From Curtobacterium sp. 'Ferrero' (lineage in GTDB: Bacteria; Actinomycetota; Actinomycetes; Actinomycetales; Microbacteriaceae): a stretch of DNA of 62,883 bases. Shown piece by piece: positions 8,170-16,392 of the stretch (position 1 is its first letter; each line of letters begins with the position of its first letter). Below the pieces are notes generated by a model. That model did no database searches. It was not told the DNA's origin and saw nothing but the letters and a program-made list of their open reading frames with translations. The stretch lies in contig NZ_NXIA01000001.1 in NCBI RefSeq assembly GCF_002412165.1, positions 363,995-426,877 of the forward strand, in the 5' to 3' direction. Both the position numbers and the translations under genes were made by a program.

Positions 8170-8267
8170 CCCCGCATCCTCGCAGACGCGCGGGCGCCGC
8201 ACGGGTTCCGTGGTGTGTTCACCCGGCGTTCACGCAGCGCGCTCGCACCGGGCCTACCGTCTCGCGC

Positions 8268-9404
8268 ATGGACGTCCTCGTCACCGTCGTGCTGGTGATC
8301 GTGGTGGCCCTCGTGTTCGACTTCACGAACGGCTTCCACGACACCGCGAACGCCATGGCCACCTCGGTCGCCACCGGAGCCCTGAAGCCCCGGACCGCCG
8401 TGCTCATCTCCGCCGTCCTCAACGTGGTCGGCGCGTTCCTCTCCACCGAGGTCGCCAAGACCGTCTCGCAGGGCATCATCCGCGAGGGCCAGGACGGTAT
8501 CCACATCTCCCCCGTGATGATCTTCGCCGGCCTCGTCGGCGCCGTGCTGTGGAACCTCGCCACGTGGTACTTCGGCCTGCCGTCGTCGTCGACGCACGCG
8601 CTGTTCGGCGGGCTCATCGGGGCGTCGATCATCGGTGCGGGGCTGAACTCGGTCGACTGGGCGACGGTGGTGTCGAAGGTCGTGCTGCCGGCCCTGCTCT
8701 CGCCGGTCATCGCGGGGCTGATCGCCCTCGTCGCCACCTACCTCGCGTACACGCTCACGAGGAACGCGACGACGCACGGTGCCGCGACGGGCTTCCGGCA
8801 CGGCCAGACGGTGTCCGCGTCGCTCGTCTCGCTCGCCCACGGCACGAACGACGCGCAGAAGACGATGGGCGTCATCACGCTGACCCTGATCGCCGCGAAC
8901 TACCAGCCGTCGGGCAGCGGGCCGGCGCTCTGGGTGATCCTGGCGTGCGGACTCGCGATCGGCCTCGGTACGTACATGGGCGGGTGGCGGATCATGCGGA
9001 CGGTCGGGAAGCGCATCTCGGACGTGCAGTCGCCGCAGGGGTTCGCGGCCGAGGCGAGCTCCGCCGCGACCATCCTGGTCGCGTCCCACCTCGGGTTCGC
9101 GCTCTCGACGACCCACGTGACGAGCGGCTCGGTGATCGGCTCGGGCCTCGGCAAGAAGCTCGCCGACGTGCACTGGTCGATCGTCGGCCGGATCGTCGTC
9201 GCCTGGGTCATCACCCTGCCGGCGGCGGCGGTGGTCGGTGCCCTCGCGACGGCGGTGGCGGCGACCTCGACCGTCGGGCTGGTCATCGTCGCCGTGCTCG
9301 CGCTCGCGGCCGGGATCGGCTTCTTCGTCCTCGCTCGCCGCAAGCCGGTGACGCAGGACAACGTCAACGACGAACAGCCGGCGTCGCAGCCGGTCGCGGC
9401 CTGA
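8268..9404 (+). CDS. pit: Inorganic phosphate transporter, Pit family
   Basis: 378-residue integral membrane permease for phosphate (usually as a metal-phosphate complex) driven by proton symport. Both Pit signature halves are visible: NGFHDTANAMATSVATGAL near residue 21 and LAHGTNDAQKTMGVITL near residue 189. About ten hydrophobic segments are present and the length is at the short end of the family. A TACCGT hexamer ends 7 nt before the ATG, so the mRNA is probably leaderless. The next gene begins 12 nt after the stop and encodes a small membrane protein, likely co-transcribed. No PhoU-like Pit accessory protein is adjacent. Confidence 0.93.
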   Translation: MDVLVTVVLVIVVALVFDFTNGFHDTANAMATSVATGALKPRTAVLISAVLNVVGAFLSTEVAKTVSQGIIREGQDGIHISPVMIFAGLVGAVLWNLATWYFGLPSSSTHALFGGLIGASIIGAGLNSVDWATVVSKVVLPALLSPVIAGLIALVATYLAYTLTRNATTHGAATGFRHGQTVSASLVSLAHGTNDAQKTMGVITLTLIAANYQPSGSGPALWVILACGLAIGLGTYMGGWRIMRTVGKRISDVQSPQGFAAEASSAATILVASHLGFALSTTHVTSGSVIGSGLGKKLADVHWSIVGRIVVAWVITLPAAAVVGALATAVAATSTVGLVIVAVLALAAGIGFFVLARRKPVTQDNVNDEQPASQPVAA

Positions 9405-9416
9405 TCGGAGGACCCG

Positions 9417-9689
9417 GTGGACATCGACTTCGGAGCGATCTGGACCGTCGCGTGGGTGGGGTTCGTCGCCGCGGTCGGCGTGGTGCTGCTCTACACGCTG
9501 GGCCTGCGCCTCCTCGGGACCGGACAGCCGGTCGACGCGGGTGGCGAGCGGACGCAGTACGCCGAGGAGACGCCGCGGTCCGGGCACACGCCCCTCCCCG
9601 CGCTGGTCGGGGCGTGGACGTGCTTCGCGGTGTGCGGCGCGGCGGTGCTGTTCGGGATCTGGCTGACCATCCCGGCCTTCCACCGGTAG
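9417..9689 (+). CDS. Small two-TM membrane protein next to pit
   Basis: 90-residue protein with two hydrophobic segments (WVGFVAAVGVVLLYTLGL and WTCFAVCGAAVLFGIWLTI) joined by a polar loop. The GTG start follows CGGAGGACCCG, a good ribosome-binding site, 12 nt after the pit stop, so it is almost certainly in the same operon. Small proteins of this kind often follow pit in Microbacteriaceae, but I know of no assigned function. A role in phosphate uptake or Pit stability is inference from position. Confidence 0.78.
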   Translation: MDIDFGAIWTVAWVGFVAAVGVVLLYTLGLRLLGTGQPVDAGGERTQYAEETPRSGHTPLPALVGAWTCFAVCGAAVLFGIWLTIPAFHR

Positions 9690-9715
9690 GGCGCGGCTGC
9701 TGCGAGGATCGACGG

Positions 9716-10651
9716 GTGACCGCACACCGCATCGACGCCTCGCTCACCACCGCCATCGACGTCTTCGACGCCACGCGTCCACCGGTGCTCCGCGTGGATC
9801 CGGGTGACACGGTGACCGTCCGGACCCTGAGCGCCGCCGGGTACACCGAACGGCAGCCGGAGCCCGGGGCCGAGGTCCCGACGCTCCTGCCGTCCCGCCG
9901 CGGGCACTGCCTCGTCGGGCCGATCGCGGTGGACGGCGCACGTCCGGGTCAGGTGCTCGCCGTCCACTTCGACGACCTGGTGCCCGACGACTGGGGGTAC
10001 ACCGGCTCGGGCGGTGTCGACACCCCGGTGAACCGGGCACTGGGCCTCGTGGAGCGGGAGTCGCGCGGTCCGCTGCTGTGGTCCGTCGACGCCGACCGGG
10101 GCACGGCGCGGAACCAGCTCGGGCTGTCGGTCCGCACGGCACCGTTCCTCGGGGTGGTCGGCGTCGCTCCGGACCCGATCGGCGAGCACTCGACCATCCC
10201 ACCGCGGCCGGTCGGCGGCGGGAACATCGACTGCCGGGAGCTCGTCGCCGGTTCCACGCTGTTCCTCCCGGTCACGGTCCCGGACGGGCTGCTCTGGGTC
10301 GGTGACGGCCACGCGGCCCAGGGCGACGGCGAGGTCTCCGGCACCGCCATCGAGTGCGGCATGACGACGACGATGACGCTCGAGGTCCTGGACGACGCCC
10401 CCGTGGCCGGCATCCACGCCACGACCCCGGCCGGCCGCATCACCTTCGGGTTCGACGCCGACCTCAACACCGCCACCACCACGGCCCTCGACGCGATGGT
10501 CGACTGGATCGCCGGGCTGTTCGCCATCGGTCGCGCGGAGGCCCTCGCCATGGCGAGCGTCGCCGTGAGCATGCGGGTCACGCAGGTCGCGAACCGCACG
10601 TGGGGTGTGCACGCGCTGCTCCCCCACGACGCGATCACGGCGACGCGCTGA
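9716..10651 (+). CDS. Acetamidase/formamidase family protein
   Basis: 311-residue member of the FmdA/AmdA amidohydrolase family, which releases ammonia from formamide, acetamide or related amides. Family-typical stretches are GHCLVGPIAVDGARPGQVL, the GGNIDCREL strand and LWVGDGHAAQGDGEVSGTAIEC, the metal-site region. The start is the GTG at 9716 (VTAHRIDASLT); the open frame extends about 1.5 kb upstream through pit and that part is a shadow. No signal peptide. A hairpin terminator follows at 10686. True substrate unknown; nitrogen scavenging is a family-based inference. Confidence 0.88.
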   Translation: MTAHRIDASLTTAIDVFDATRPPVLRVDPGDTVTVRTLSAAGYTERQPEPGAEVPTLLPSRRGHCLVGPIAVDGARPGQVLAVHFDDLVPDDWGYTGSGGVDTPVNRALGLVERESRGPLLWSVDADRGTARNQLGLSVRTAPFLGVVGVAPDPIGEHSTIPPRPVGGGNIDCRELVAGSTLFLPVTVPDGLLWVGDGHAAQGDGEVSGTAIECGMTTTMTLEVLDDAPVAGIHATTPAGRITFGFDADLNTATTTALDAMVDWIAGLFAIGRAEALAMASVAVSMRVTQVANRTWGVHALLPHDAITATR

Positions 10652-10685
10652 CGGCGCGGCGGGCCGACGGGCCGGCTGACGGACA

Positions 10686-10733
10686 GGAGGCCCGGATCAC
10701 GTGACCGACGTCGGTCACGTGATCCGGGCCTCC
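10686..10733. terminator. Strong hairpin terminator, GAGGCCC arm
   Basis: Perfect 23-bp stem: arms 10686-10708 and 10711-10733 with a 2-nt loop (CG). The arm begins GGAGGCCCGGATCACGTGAC. It lies between the convergent acetamidase and SDR genes and should act in both directions. The stem base resembles the GGGAGGCCC core of the hairpins at 31670 and 54314. Confidence 0.88.
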
Positions 10734-10749
10734 CGTTCGACCGCCCGTG

Positions 10750-11502
10750 TCAGTGCGCGCTGTAGCCGCCGTCGACCAGGTGGTAGCTGCCGCTGATGAA
10801 CGAGGCCTTGTCGCTCAGCAGGAAGAGCACGAGCGCGGCGACCTCGGCGTCGGTGCCGAGCCGTCCGGCCGCGTGCTCCTGCTCGAGCGCCGTCAGCGCC
10901 TCGGCGGAGAGCGACGAGCGCACGAGCGGGGTGTCGATGAAGCCCGGTCCGACCGCGTTCGTGCGGACGCCCTGTGCGGTGTACTCGAGCGCCGCGACCT
11001 TCGTGAGGCCGACGAGGGCGTGCTTGGACGCGACGTAGGCCGCGTTCTGCGCGATGCCGACCGAGCCGAGCACCGACGACATGTTGACGATCGCGCCGCC
11101 GCCGGCGGCGAGCATCGCGGGGATCTCGTAGCGCAGGCCGTAGAAGACCCCGTCGAGGTCGACGCCGCGGACGCGGTCCCACGCCTCGACGTCGTACTCG
11201 CCGATCGGCTGCGGAGCGGCTCCGATCCCCGCGTTGTTCACGGCGAGGTGGAGCGCGCCGTACGTGTCCACGGCGAACCGCACCATGCGCTCGTTGTCGG
11301 CGGCCAGCGCGGAGTTCGCCTCGAACGCGCTCGCGGTGCCGCCCGCTGACTCGATCTCGGTCACGACCCGCTCGGCCGCGTCGCGCTTGATGTCGGTCAC
11401 GACGACGCTCGCACCCGCGCGGGCGAGCTCCTTCGCGATCGCCTCGCCGATCCCGCTGCCGCCACCGGTGACGACGGCGACCTTGCGCTCGAACTCGGAC
11501 AT
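10750..11502 (-). CDS. SDR-family NAD(P)-dependent oxidoreductase
   Basis: 250-residue classical short-chain dehydrogenase. The cofactor loop TGGGSGIG is near residue 12, NNAG follows, the catalytic Ser is in NMSSVLGS and the Tyr/Lys pair in YVASK. The C-terminus reads SGSYHLVDGGYSAH, as in glucose-1-dehydrogenase and 3-oxoacyl-reductase relatives. The ATG at 11502 follows AGAAGGAG, a strong ribosome-binding site; the longer open frame upstream is not supported. Divergent from a MarR gene, which may control it. The substrate cannot be named. Confidence 0.9.
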   Translation of the reverse strand: MSEFERKVAVVTGGGSGIGEAIAKELARAGASVVVTDIKRDAAERVVTEIESAGGTASAFEANSALAADNERMVRFAVDTYGALHLAVNNAGIGAAPQPIGEYDVEAWDRVRGVDLDGVFYGLRYEIPAMLAAGGGAIVNMSSVLGSVGIAQNAAYVASKHALVGLTKVAALEYTAQGVRTNAVGPGFIDTPLVRSSLSAEALTALEQEHAAGRLGTDAEVAALVLFLLSDKASFISGSYHLVDGGYSAH

Positions 11503-11597
11503 GTGCTCCTTCTTCCGTTCATCTGGACAACACCTGTTGCCCACAGTCCGAACGGTACACGTGCGACACGCATTCCGGATCCGCGGAACGCACAACC

Positions 11598-11627
11598 AGT
11601 TCGTTCACCGAACTAATTTGCTAGGCT
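11598..11627 (+). promoter_or_regulatory. Promoter and operator of marR-MFS operon
   Basis: The imperfect palindrome AGTTCGTTCACCGAACT (11598-11614) overlaps a candidate -35 (TTCGTT, 11600-11605). The -10 is TAGGCT (11622-11627), 16 nt further on and 7 nt before the MarR start codon, so transcription probably begins at or near the ATG. The dyad is a plausible MarR autorepression site. Confidence 0.65.
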
Positions 11628-11634
11628 AACGACC

Positions 11635-12066
11635 ATGCCCGCCACCGCCACCCGCACGTCGCTCGCGACCGACCTCCGGATCGCGGTCAACCGGCTCTCG
11701 CGGACGCTCCGGAACCAGAAGGCCGACACGAGCGTCACCGACGCCCAGTTCTCCGCCCTCGCCCGGCTCCACCGCGACGGCCCGATGACCCTCGCGGAGC
11801 TCAGCCGGCAGGACGGGGTGACCCCGCCGTCGATGACGAAGACCGTCGCCGTGCTCACCGACCGCGGCCTCGTCACGAAGACCCTGCACGACGTCGACCG
11901 ACGCAAGGTCCTCATCGCGCCGACCCCGGCCGGAGCCGCGTTCGTCGAGGAGACCCGTCGCCGACGTGACGGCTGGCTCACCCCGCGCCTGGCGAGGCTC
12001 ACCCCGGCGGAGCGGACGACGCTCGCCGAGGCCACCGACATCCTGAGGAGGCTCGCCCAGCAGTGA
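11635..12066 (+). CDS. MarR-family transcriptional regulator
   Basis: 143-residue winged-helix repressor. The recognition region TLAELSRQDGVTPPSMTKTVAVLTDRGLV and the wing HDVDRRKVLIAPTPAG are clear. The stop codon overlaps the GTG start of the MFS gene by 4 nt, so the two are translationally coupled. The leader carries a palindrome overlapping the promoter, consistent with autoregulation. The usual logic, a MarR released by a toxic compound that then induces its own exporter, is inferred. No ligand is indicated. Confidence 0.92.
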   Translation: MPATATRTSLATDLRIAVNRLSRTLRNQKADTSVTDAQFSALARLHRDGPMTLAELSRQDGVTPPSMTKTVAVLTDRGLVTKTLHDVDRRKVLIAPTPAGAAFVEETRRRRDGWLTPRLARLTPAERTTLAEATDILRRLAQQ

Positions 12067-13409
12067 CCGCCATGTTCCGGTCCCTCGCGGGACGCAACTA
12101 CCGCATCTGGTTCGCCGGTGCCCTGGTGTCGAACGTCGGCACCTGGATGCAGCGCACGGCACAGGACTGGATCGTGCTCACCCAGCTGTCGAACGACGAC
12201 GCGGTGGCCGTCGGCGTCACGATGGCGCTGCAGTTCGGGCCGCAGCTGCTCCTCCTGCCGTTCACCGGACTCGTCGCCGACCGGTTCGACCGTCGGAAGA
12301 TGCTCATGCTCACGCAGGGGCTCATGGGTGCGCTCGGACTCGGGCTCGGCGTGATGGTGCTCACGCACACCGCCACCCTGCTGTCGCTGTACGGCTTCGC
12401 ACTCGCGCTCGGCATCGTCGCCGCATTCGACACCCCGATCCGGCAGGCGTTCGTGTCCGACGTGGTGCAGGGCGAACACGTCGCGAACGCCGTGGCGCTC
12501 AACTCCGCGTCGTTCAACGCCGCCCGGCTGATCGGGCCCGCGGTCGCCGGGGTGCTCATCGCGGCGATCGGCTCCGGGTGGGTGTTCGTGATCAACGCCG
12601 CGTCGTTCCTCGCGGTCCTGATCGCGCTGCGGTTCGTCGACCCGACCCAGCTCGCCGACCGGCCGCGGGCGAAGCGGGGCAAGGGCCAGATCGTCGCGGG
12701 CTTCCGGTACGTCCGGACCCGGCCGGACATCATCGTCGTGCTGTGCATGATCTTCGTCGTCGGGACGTTCGGCGTGAACTTCCCGATCTTCACCTCGACG
12801 ATGGCGAAGGTCGAGTTCCACCGGGGCGCGGGCGAGTTCGGCCTGCTCAACTCGGTGATGGCGATCGGTTCCGTCCTCGGCGCCCTGCTGTCGGCGCGAC
12901 GGGACCGGCCCCGCATGCGGACGCTCGTCGTCGCGTCGGCGGGGTTCGGACTCGCGTGCACCGCCGCCGCGTTCGCCCCGACGTACTGGAGCTTCGCCGT
13001 CGTGCTGATGTTCGTCGGGCTCGCGTCACTGACCTTCATGACCACCGCGAACGCCCTCGTGCAGACCACCACGACCCCCGCGATGCGCGGTCGCGTCATG
13101 GCGCTCTACATGGCGATCTTCGCCGGCGGCACCCCCATCGGGGCGCCGATCGTCGGGGCGATCGCCGACGCGGCAGGCCCGCGGTGGGCCATCGGCGTGG
13201 GCGCGGCATCCGGGTTCGTCGCCCTCGCGATCGCCGTCGTCTGGCTCGTCCGCTTCCAACGACTGCGGCTGCGCTACGACGCCGACACCCGCCTGCACCT
13301 GGCGATCACGCACGCCGTCCCCGTGGTCGGCACGCGCGCCGCGCGCTCCGCGCTGCGGCAGGACCTGTCCCGCGACGAGGCGGTCGCCAACCGGTCCAGC
13401 GGCGTCTGA
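12063..13409 (+). CDS. MFS transporter (DHA3-type drug exporter)
   Basis: 448-residue major facilitator with about 12 membrane segments. It starts at GTG 12063, overlapping the MarR stop; ATG 12072 is an alternative. NYRIWFAGALVSNVGTWMQRTAQDW is the typical opening of the MFS_3 (enterobactin/macrolide exporter-like) subfamily, and LVADRFDRRKMLML is the loop 2-3 motif. Coupling to a MarR regulator supports export of an antimicrobial or metabolite. The substrate is not identifiable. Confidence 0.9.
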   Translation: MTAMFRSLAGRNYRIWFAGALVSNVGTWMQRTAQDWIVLTQLSNDDAVAVGVTMALQFGPQLLLLPFTGLVADRFDRRKMLMLTQGLMGALGLGLGVMVLTHTATLLSLYGFALALGIVAAFDTPIRQAFVSDVVQGEHVANAVALNSASFNAARLIGPAVAGVLIAAIGSGWVFVINAASFLAVLIALRFVDPTQLADRPRAKRGKGQIVAGFRYVRTRPDIIVVLCMIFVVGTFGVNFPIFTSTMAKVEFHRGAGEFGLLNSVMAIGSVLGALLSARRDRPRMRTLVVASAGFGLACTAAAFAPTYWSFAVVLMFVGLASLTFMTTANALVQTTTTPAMRGRVMALYMAIFAGGTPIGAPIVGAIADAAGPRWAIGVGAASGFVALAIAVVWLVRFQRLRLRYDADTRLHLAITHAVPVVGTRAARSALRQDLSRDEAVANRSSGV

Positions 13410-13419
13410 CGCCGACCCA

Positions 13420-13499
13420 CCGGCCGGGAGGAACGGCTCGCCCCCGCCACGCACCCACCGCAGGCGGTGCACCGGTCCGGCACCGCGCCTCCCGGCCGG
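13420..13499. terminator. Large hairpin after the MFS gene
   Basis: Arms CCGGCCGGGAGG (13420-13431) and CCTCCCGGCCGG (13488-13499) pair perfectly. They enclose a 56-nt loop holding a smaller GCACC/GGTGC stem. It starts 11 nt after the MFS stop and probably terminates that operon. The GGGAGG arm links it loosely to the other hairpins of the window. Confidence 0.6.
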
Positions 13500-13582
13500 A
13501 GTGACGGCAGTCGTTGGACACCGCTCGGCGCCCGTCGCCGGTCGTCTGGTGCCCGGCGACCGGCGGCCGTCGTCCGGCGCCC

Positions 13583-13638
13583 GTCGCCCGTCGCCGGTCT
13601 TCCGTCGTCCGTCGCCCGTCGCCGGTCTTCCGTCGTCC
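13583..13638. repeat. Two 28-bp tandem repeats
   Basis: Two identical 28-bp units run 13583-13610 and 13611-13638, each starting GTCGCCCGTCGCCGGTCTTC. Degenerate CGTCGTC-rich sequence surrounds them (13540-13655). The tract lies between the convergent MFS and alpha-E genes. No coding or structural role is evident; slippage-prone low-complexity DNA is the simplest reading. Confidence 0.8.
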
Positions 13639-13659
13639 GTCGTTCGTCGTCCGCCGTCG

Positions 13660-14547
13660 TCAGGAGACCGCGGACGCGACCGAGAACACCCGGGCCTCGA
13701 GCGCGGCGTCGACGGCCTTCCCCGCATCCGCGAGGCGCGTCGTGACCGCTCGGAGCCCCGCGAGCACCTCCTGCGGCGCGACCGCGTCGAGGGCGGCGAC
13801 CGCGCGCCGGAAGGCCGCGACCTCATCGGCGACGCACGCGGCGGTGACCCGCTCGAGCCCGTCGACCGCGCGGTGCGCGAGGAACGCCACCGTCCGCGGA
13901 CTGTGCGTGTCGAGGAGCAGGAACGCGGCGGCCTCCGAGGGGTCGACGTCGTGGTGCGCACCCCGGCGGAAGGCCTCGGCGGCGCCGCACCCGCGCAGGG
14001 CGTCCGACCACGCCTCGGGCGAGGACGGGTCGAGCAGTCCGGAGCTGAGCAGGGCCGAGGTGGTCCGCACCCGGGAGAGCGACCGGCCGAGCGTGAAGAA
14101 CGCCCACACGTCGTCGCGGCTCGCGTCCCCGTCGACCACCCCGACGGCCAGCGCGCTCCGCTCCTTCGCCCAACCGAGGAAGTCGTGAGCTCGGTCGCCG
14201 CCGACCTTGCGCGGCATCCGCGAACGCGTCACGTCGAGGCAGTCCCAGAGCTCGGTCGAGACGACCTCGCGGGCACGGCGCGCGGCGTCGCGGGCGACCG
14301 CCACCGCGTGTGCGATCGAGGCCGGCTCGTGCCGGTCGAGCGCGAGCGCGTCGAGCGTCGCGGCGGGGTCGGCGTCCCGCGCGTCCGACGCCCCGACCAC
14401 CGACCGCAGGAGCGACGCGGTCCGGGCGTGACCCGCGGGCACGGACGCCGACGGCCGCACCACGTAGACGTCCAGCAGCCGCGCCACGAGGTCGGTGTGC
14501 TCGAGGGCGGCGCCGAGGCGGAACACGCTCCCGGCGAGATGGCTCAT
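13660..14547 (-). CDS. Alpha-E domain protein (DUF403)
   Basis: 295-residue protein resembling the DUF403/alpha-E family: an all-helical protein normally encoded beside a circularly permuted ATP-grasp protein and a transglutaminase-like protease, in a predicted peptide-modification system. The opening AGSVFRLGAALEHTDLVARLLDVY matches the family start. The ATG at 14547 (MSHLAGSVF) is chosen over the longer frame. Neither usual partner is in this window, so this copy is an orphan or acts with genes elsewhere. The match is moderate because the conserved E-R pair of the first helix is altered (EHTD instead of ERAD). Confidence 0.7.
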   Translation of the reverse strand: MSHLAGSVFRLGAALEHTDLVARLLDVYVVRPSASVPAGHARTASLLRSVVGASDARDADPAATLDALALDRHEPASIAHAVAVARDAARRAREVVSTELWDCLDVTRSRMPRKVGGDRAHDFLGWAKERSALAVGVVDGDASRDDVWAFFTLGRSLSRVRTTSALLSSGLLDPSSPEAWSDALRGCGAAEAFRRGAHHDVDPSEAAAFLLLDTHSPRTVAFLAHRAVDGLERVTAACVADEVAAFRRAVAALDAVAPQEVLAGLRAVTTRLADAGKAVDAALEARVFSVASAVS

Positions 14548-14646
14548 CACGTCGGCACCCGCATGCGGCGAACCTACTGAGCGGTCGTTGCGGGAGTGTT
14601 TCGGCCGGGCGTCGCGGGTGTTGCGTGGCCGTTCGGCGCGCACTCG

Positions 14647-14672
14647 CTAGACAATCTAACTAGAGCGTCTAG
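14647..14672. promoter_or_regulatory. MarR operator overlapping promoter
   Basis: A 26-bp imperfect palindrome has arms CTAGACAATCTA and TAGAGCGTCTAG separated by AC. Its right end overlaps the -10 hexamer TAGCAT (14670-14675), which ends 6 nt before the ATG of the MarR gene at 14682. Binding here would block a leaderless promoter, so autorepression is the natural reading. Confidence 0.75.
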
Positions 14673-14681
14673 CATTGTGGT

Positions 14682-15212
14682 ATGACCACCGAGGCAGCAA
14701 CGGACTCCGCGGGGTACTGGTACGACGAGCGCACGAGGGCCGACGCGGTCTCCGTGTTGAACGCCCTCCGGCGCTACCGCAGCGCCGCGAACGCGGCACG
14801 ACGTCGGGCGCGCGAGGCGCTCGGCGTGGGCGAGAACGCCCTCCTCGCACTGCAGGTCCTGCTCGACGCCGAACAGGCCGGGCACCGCGTGAACTCCAAG
14901 CAGCTCGCCGAGGAACTCGGCATCACCGCGGCGTCGACGTCCGCGCTCGTGGACCGGCTCGTCCGCAGCGGGCACGTCGAGCGTCACCCAGACCCGCACG
15001 ACCGCCGCGGGGTGTTCCTCACGGCGTCCGGTGGCGCCATGCGGCAGGCGCTCGCGGTCCTGGACGAACTCGACGACAGCGGCGCGTCGGTGGCGTCCCG
15101 CCTCGACCACGACGACGTCCGGGTCATCGTGTCGTTCCTCGACGAGATGACCCGCGTCGTCGACGACATCGCTCCGGACGACCTCACCACGGACGACGTC
15201 GCCCTCGCGTAG
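14682..15212 (+). CDS. MarR-family transcriptional regulator
   Basis: 176-residue MarR protein. The helix-turn-helix reads VNSKQLAEELGITAASTSALVDRLVRSGHV and the wing PDPHDRRGVFLTASG. The N-terminal 40 residues are longer than in most MarR proteins and rich in Arg and Ala. A 26-bp palindrome sits on its leaderless promoter. Two short reading frames follow directly downstream and may belong to the same transcript. The regulated target beyond itself is unclear; the divergent alpha-E gene is a candidate. Confidence 0.9.
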   Translation: MTTEAATDSAGYWYDERTRADAVSVLNALRRYRSAANAARRRAREALGVGENALLALQVLLDAEQAGHRVNSKQLAEELGITAASTSALVDRLVRSGHVERHPDPHDRRGVFLTASGGAMRQALAVLDELDDSGASVASRLDHDDVRVIVSFLDEMTRVVDDIAPDDLTTDDVALA

Positions 15213-15221
15213 CCTGCCGGC

Positions 15222-15251
15222 ATGACGCCGCAGCGCTGGAGCGCACCGTGA
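15222..15251 (+). CDS. Possible 9-codon leader peptide
   Basis: ATG at 15222 with a TAGCCT hexamer ending 6 nt upstream opens a frame of nine codons (MTPQRWSAP). Its TGA overlaps the GTG start of the next frame as GTGA. The promoter signal is as good as at confirmed-looking genes here, so a leaderless leader peptide coupled to the downstream small protein is plausible. It could also be the true start of that protein if the assembly has a frameshift. Confidence 0.35.
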   Translation: MTPQRWSAP

Positions 15252-15472
15252 GACCGGTCGTCCCCTCCGGCGGCGACGTGCCGGAGCACGACCCCGAGGA
15301 CGACATGCCCCTCGCCGAACTCGACGCACGTGCCCGGGCGGACGCCGCACTCCGGCGTATCCGGGCCGGGGCGGATCCCACCAGTGAGGCCTTCGACCTG
15401 GCGAACACGATGAACGACGAAGCCGTCGGACGGTTCACTGCGGCCGTCCGACGGCTCCTGCGTCGCTCCTGA
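15248..15472 (+). CDS. Small conserved-looking hypothetical protein
   Basis: 74-residue protein from GTG 15248, with an alternative ATG at 15305 giving 55 residues. It is acidic at the N-terminus and Arg-rich at the C-terminus (FTAAVRRLLRRS), probably helical, with no membrane segment. I do not recognise a family. The GTG overlaps the stop of a 9-codon frame that has its own promoter-like hexamer. Codon pattern (strong third-position GC) supports coding. Confidence 0.5.
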   Translation: MRPVVPSGGDVPEHDPEDDMPLAELDARARADAALRRIRAGADPTSEAFDLANTMNDEAVGRFTAAVRRLLRRS

Positions 15473-15484
15473 CGCCCGCCCGCG

Positions 15485-16357
15485 TCAGAACGCCGTGGCG
15501 ACCGCGGCGATGTCGTCGGAACCGTGCCCCGCGGCGCTCGCGTCGGCGTAGACCCGTCCGAGTGCGTCGAGGAGGACCGTCGAGACGCCGGCGTCGCGCG
15601 CCGCGTCCGTGATGAGGCCGATGTCCTTCCGGATTCCGTCGAGCGCGAACTGCGGCGGGTACTCCCCCGCGATCATCGCCTCGCCCTTGGTGTGGGCGTA
15701 GGGCGAGTCGCTCGCGGTCCCGTCGATCGCCTCGAGGAACAGCGCCGGGTCGAGCCCGAGGGCCCGCGCCACGGCGAGCGACTGCGCGGTGGCGGCCGTG
15801 ATGGACGCGACCCAGGCGTTCGCCGCGAGCTTGAGCGCCGTGCCCTGGCCGACCTGGTCGCCGGCGCGCACGGTCTTCACCGAGACGGCGTCGAACACCG
15901 GGGTCAGCCGGTCGAGCACCTCGGGCGACCCGGCCGCGAGCAGGGTCAGCTTGCCCTGCTCCGCCGGCGCCTTCGTGCCGAGCATCATCGCCTCGACGAG
16001 GGTGATGCCGTACTTCGCCGCGAGCTGGACCACGGTCTCCGTGCCTGCCGTGCCGATCGTGGAGGCCTGCACCCACACGGCGTCCTCCGGGGCGTCCCCG
16101 GCTGCCTGCTCGAGGACGTCGACCACCGCGTCGGTGTCGAAGAGGGTCAGGAGCACGACCTCGGCGTCCGCGACCGCTGCCGACGGGTCGTCCGCGACGC
16201 TCGCGCCCGAGTCGCCGAGCGGCACCGCCCGGTCGCGCGTCCGGTTCCAGACCGTGACCTCGTGACCTCCTCGCAGCAGTGAACCGGCGACACCGGCCCC
16301 CATCGCACCCGTTCCCAACACCGACACGCGCACCAGCGGCTCCGTCCTGTCCGGCAC
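15485..16357 (-). CDS. NAD(P)-dependent oxidoreductase, beta-hydroxyacid dehydrogenase-like
   Basis: 290-residue enzyme of the 3-hydroxyisobutyrate / 6-phosphogluconate dehydrogenase superfamily. The Rossmann loop is VLGTGAMGAGVAGSLLRGGH (about residues 14-33), followed by NRT for NADP preference. The conserved Lys region reads GQGTALKLAANAW. The start is a GTG at 16357; a start nearer VRVSVLGTG is possible. Reduction or oxidation of a small 2- or 3-hydroxyacid is implied by family; the substrate is not. It is convergent with the small protein at 15248 and close downstream of the M23 peptidase gene on the same strand. Confidence 0.88.
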   Translation of the reverse strand: MPDRTEPLVRVSVLGTGAMGAGVAGSLLRGGHEVTVWNRTRDRAVPLGDSGASVADDPSAAVADAEVVLLTLFDTDAVVDVLEQAAGDAPEDAVWVQASTIGTAGTETVVQLAAKYGITLVEAMMLGTKAPAEQGKLTLLAAGSPEVLDRLTPVFDAVSVKTVRAGDQVGQGTALKLAANAWVASITAATAQSLAVARALGLDPALFLEAIDGTASDSPYAHTKGEAMIAGEYPPQFALDGIRKDIGLITDAARDAGVSTVLLDALGRVYADASAAGHGSDDIAAVATAF

Positions 16358-16392
16358 CGTGCCGGGACGCCGCCGAGGCTACGCCTGCGTGG

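Noticed and set aside
13540..13655. Possible coding region in the CGTCGTC-rich tract
   Set aside because: It is tandemly repetitive, open in several frames at once and lies between two convergent genes.
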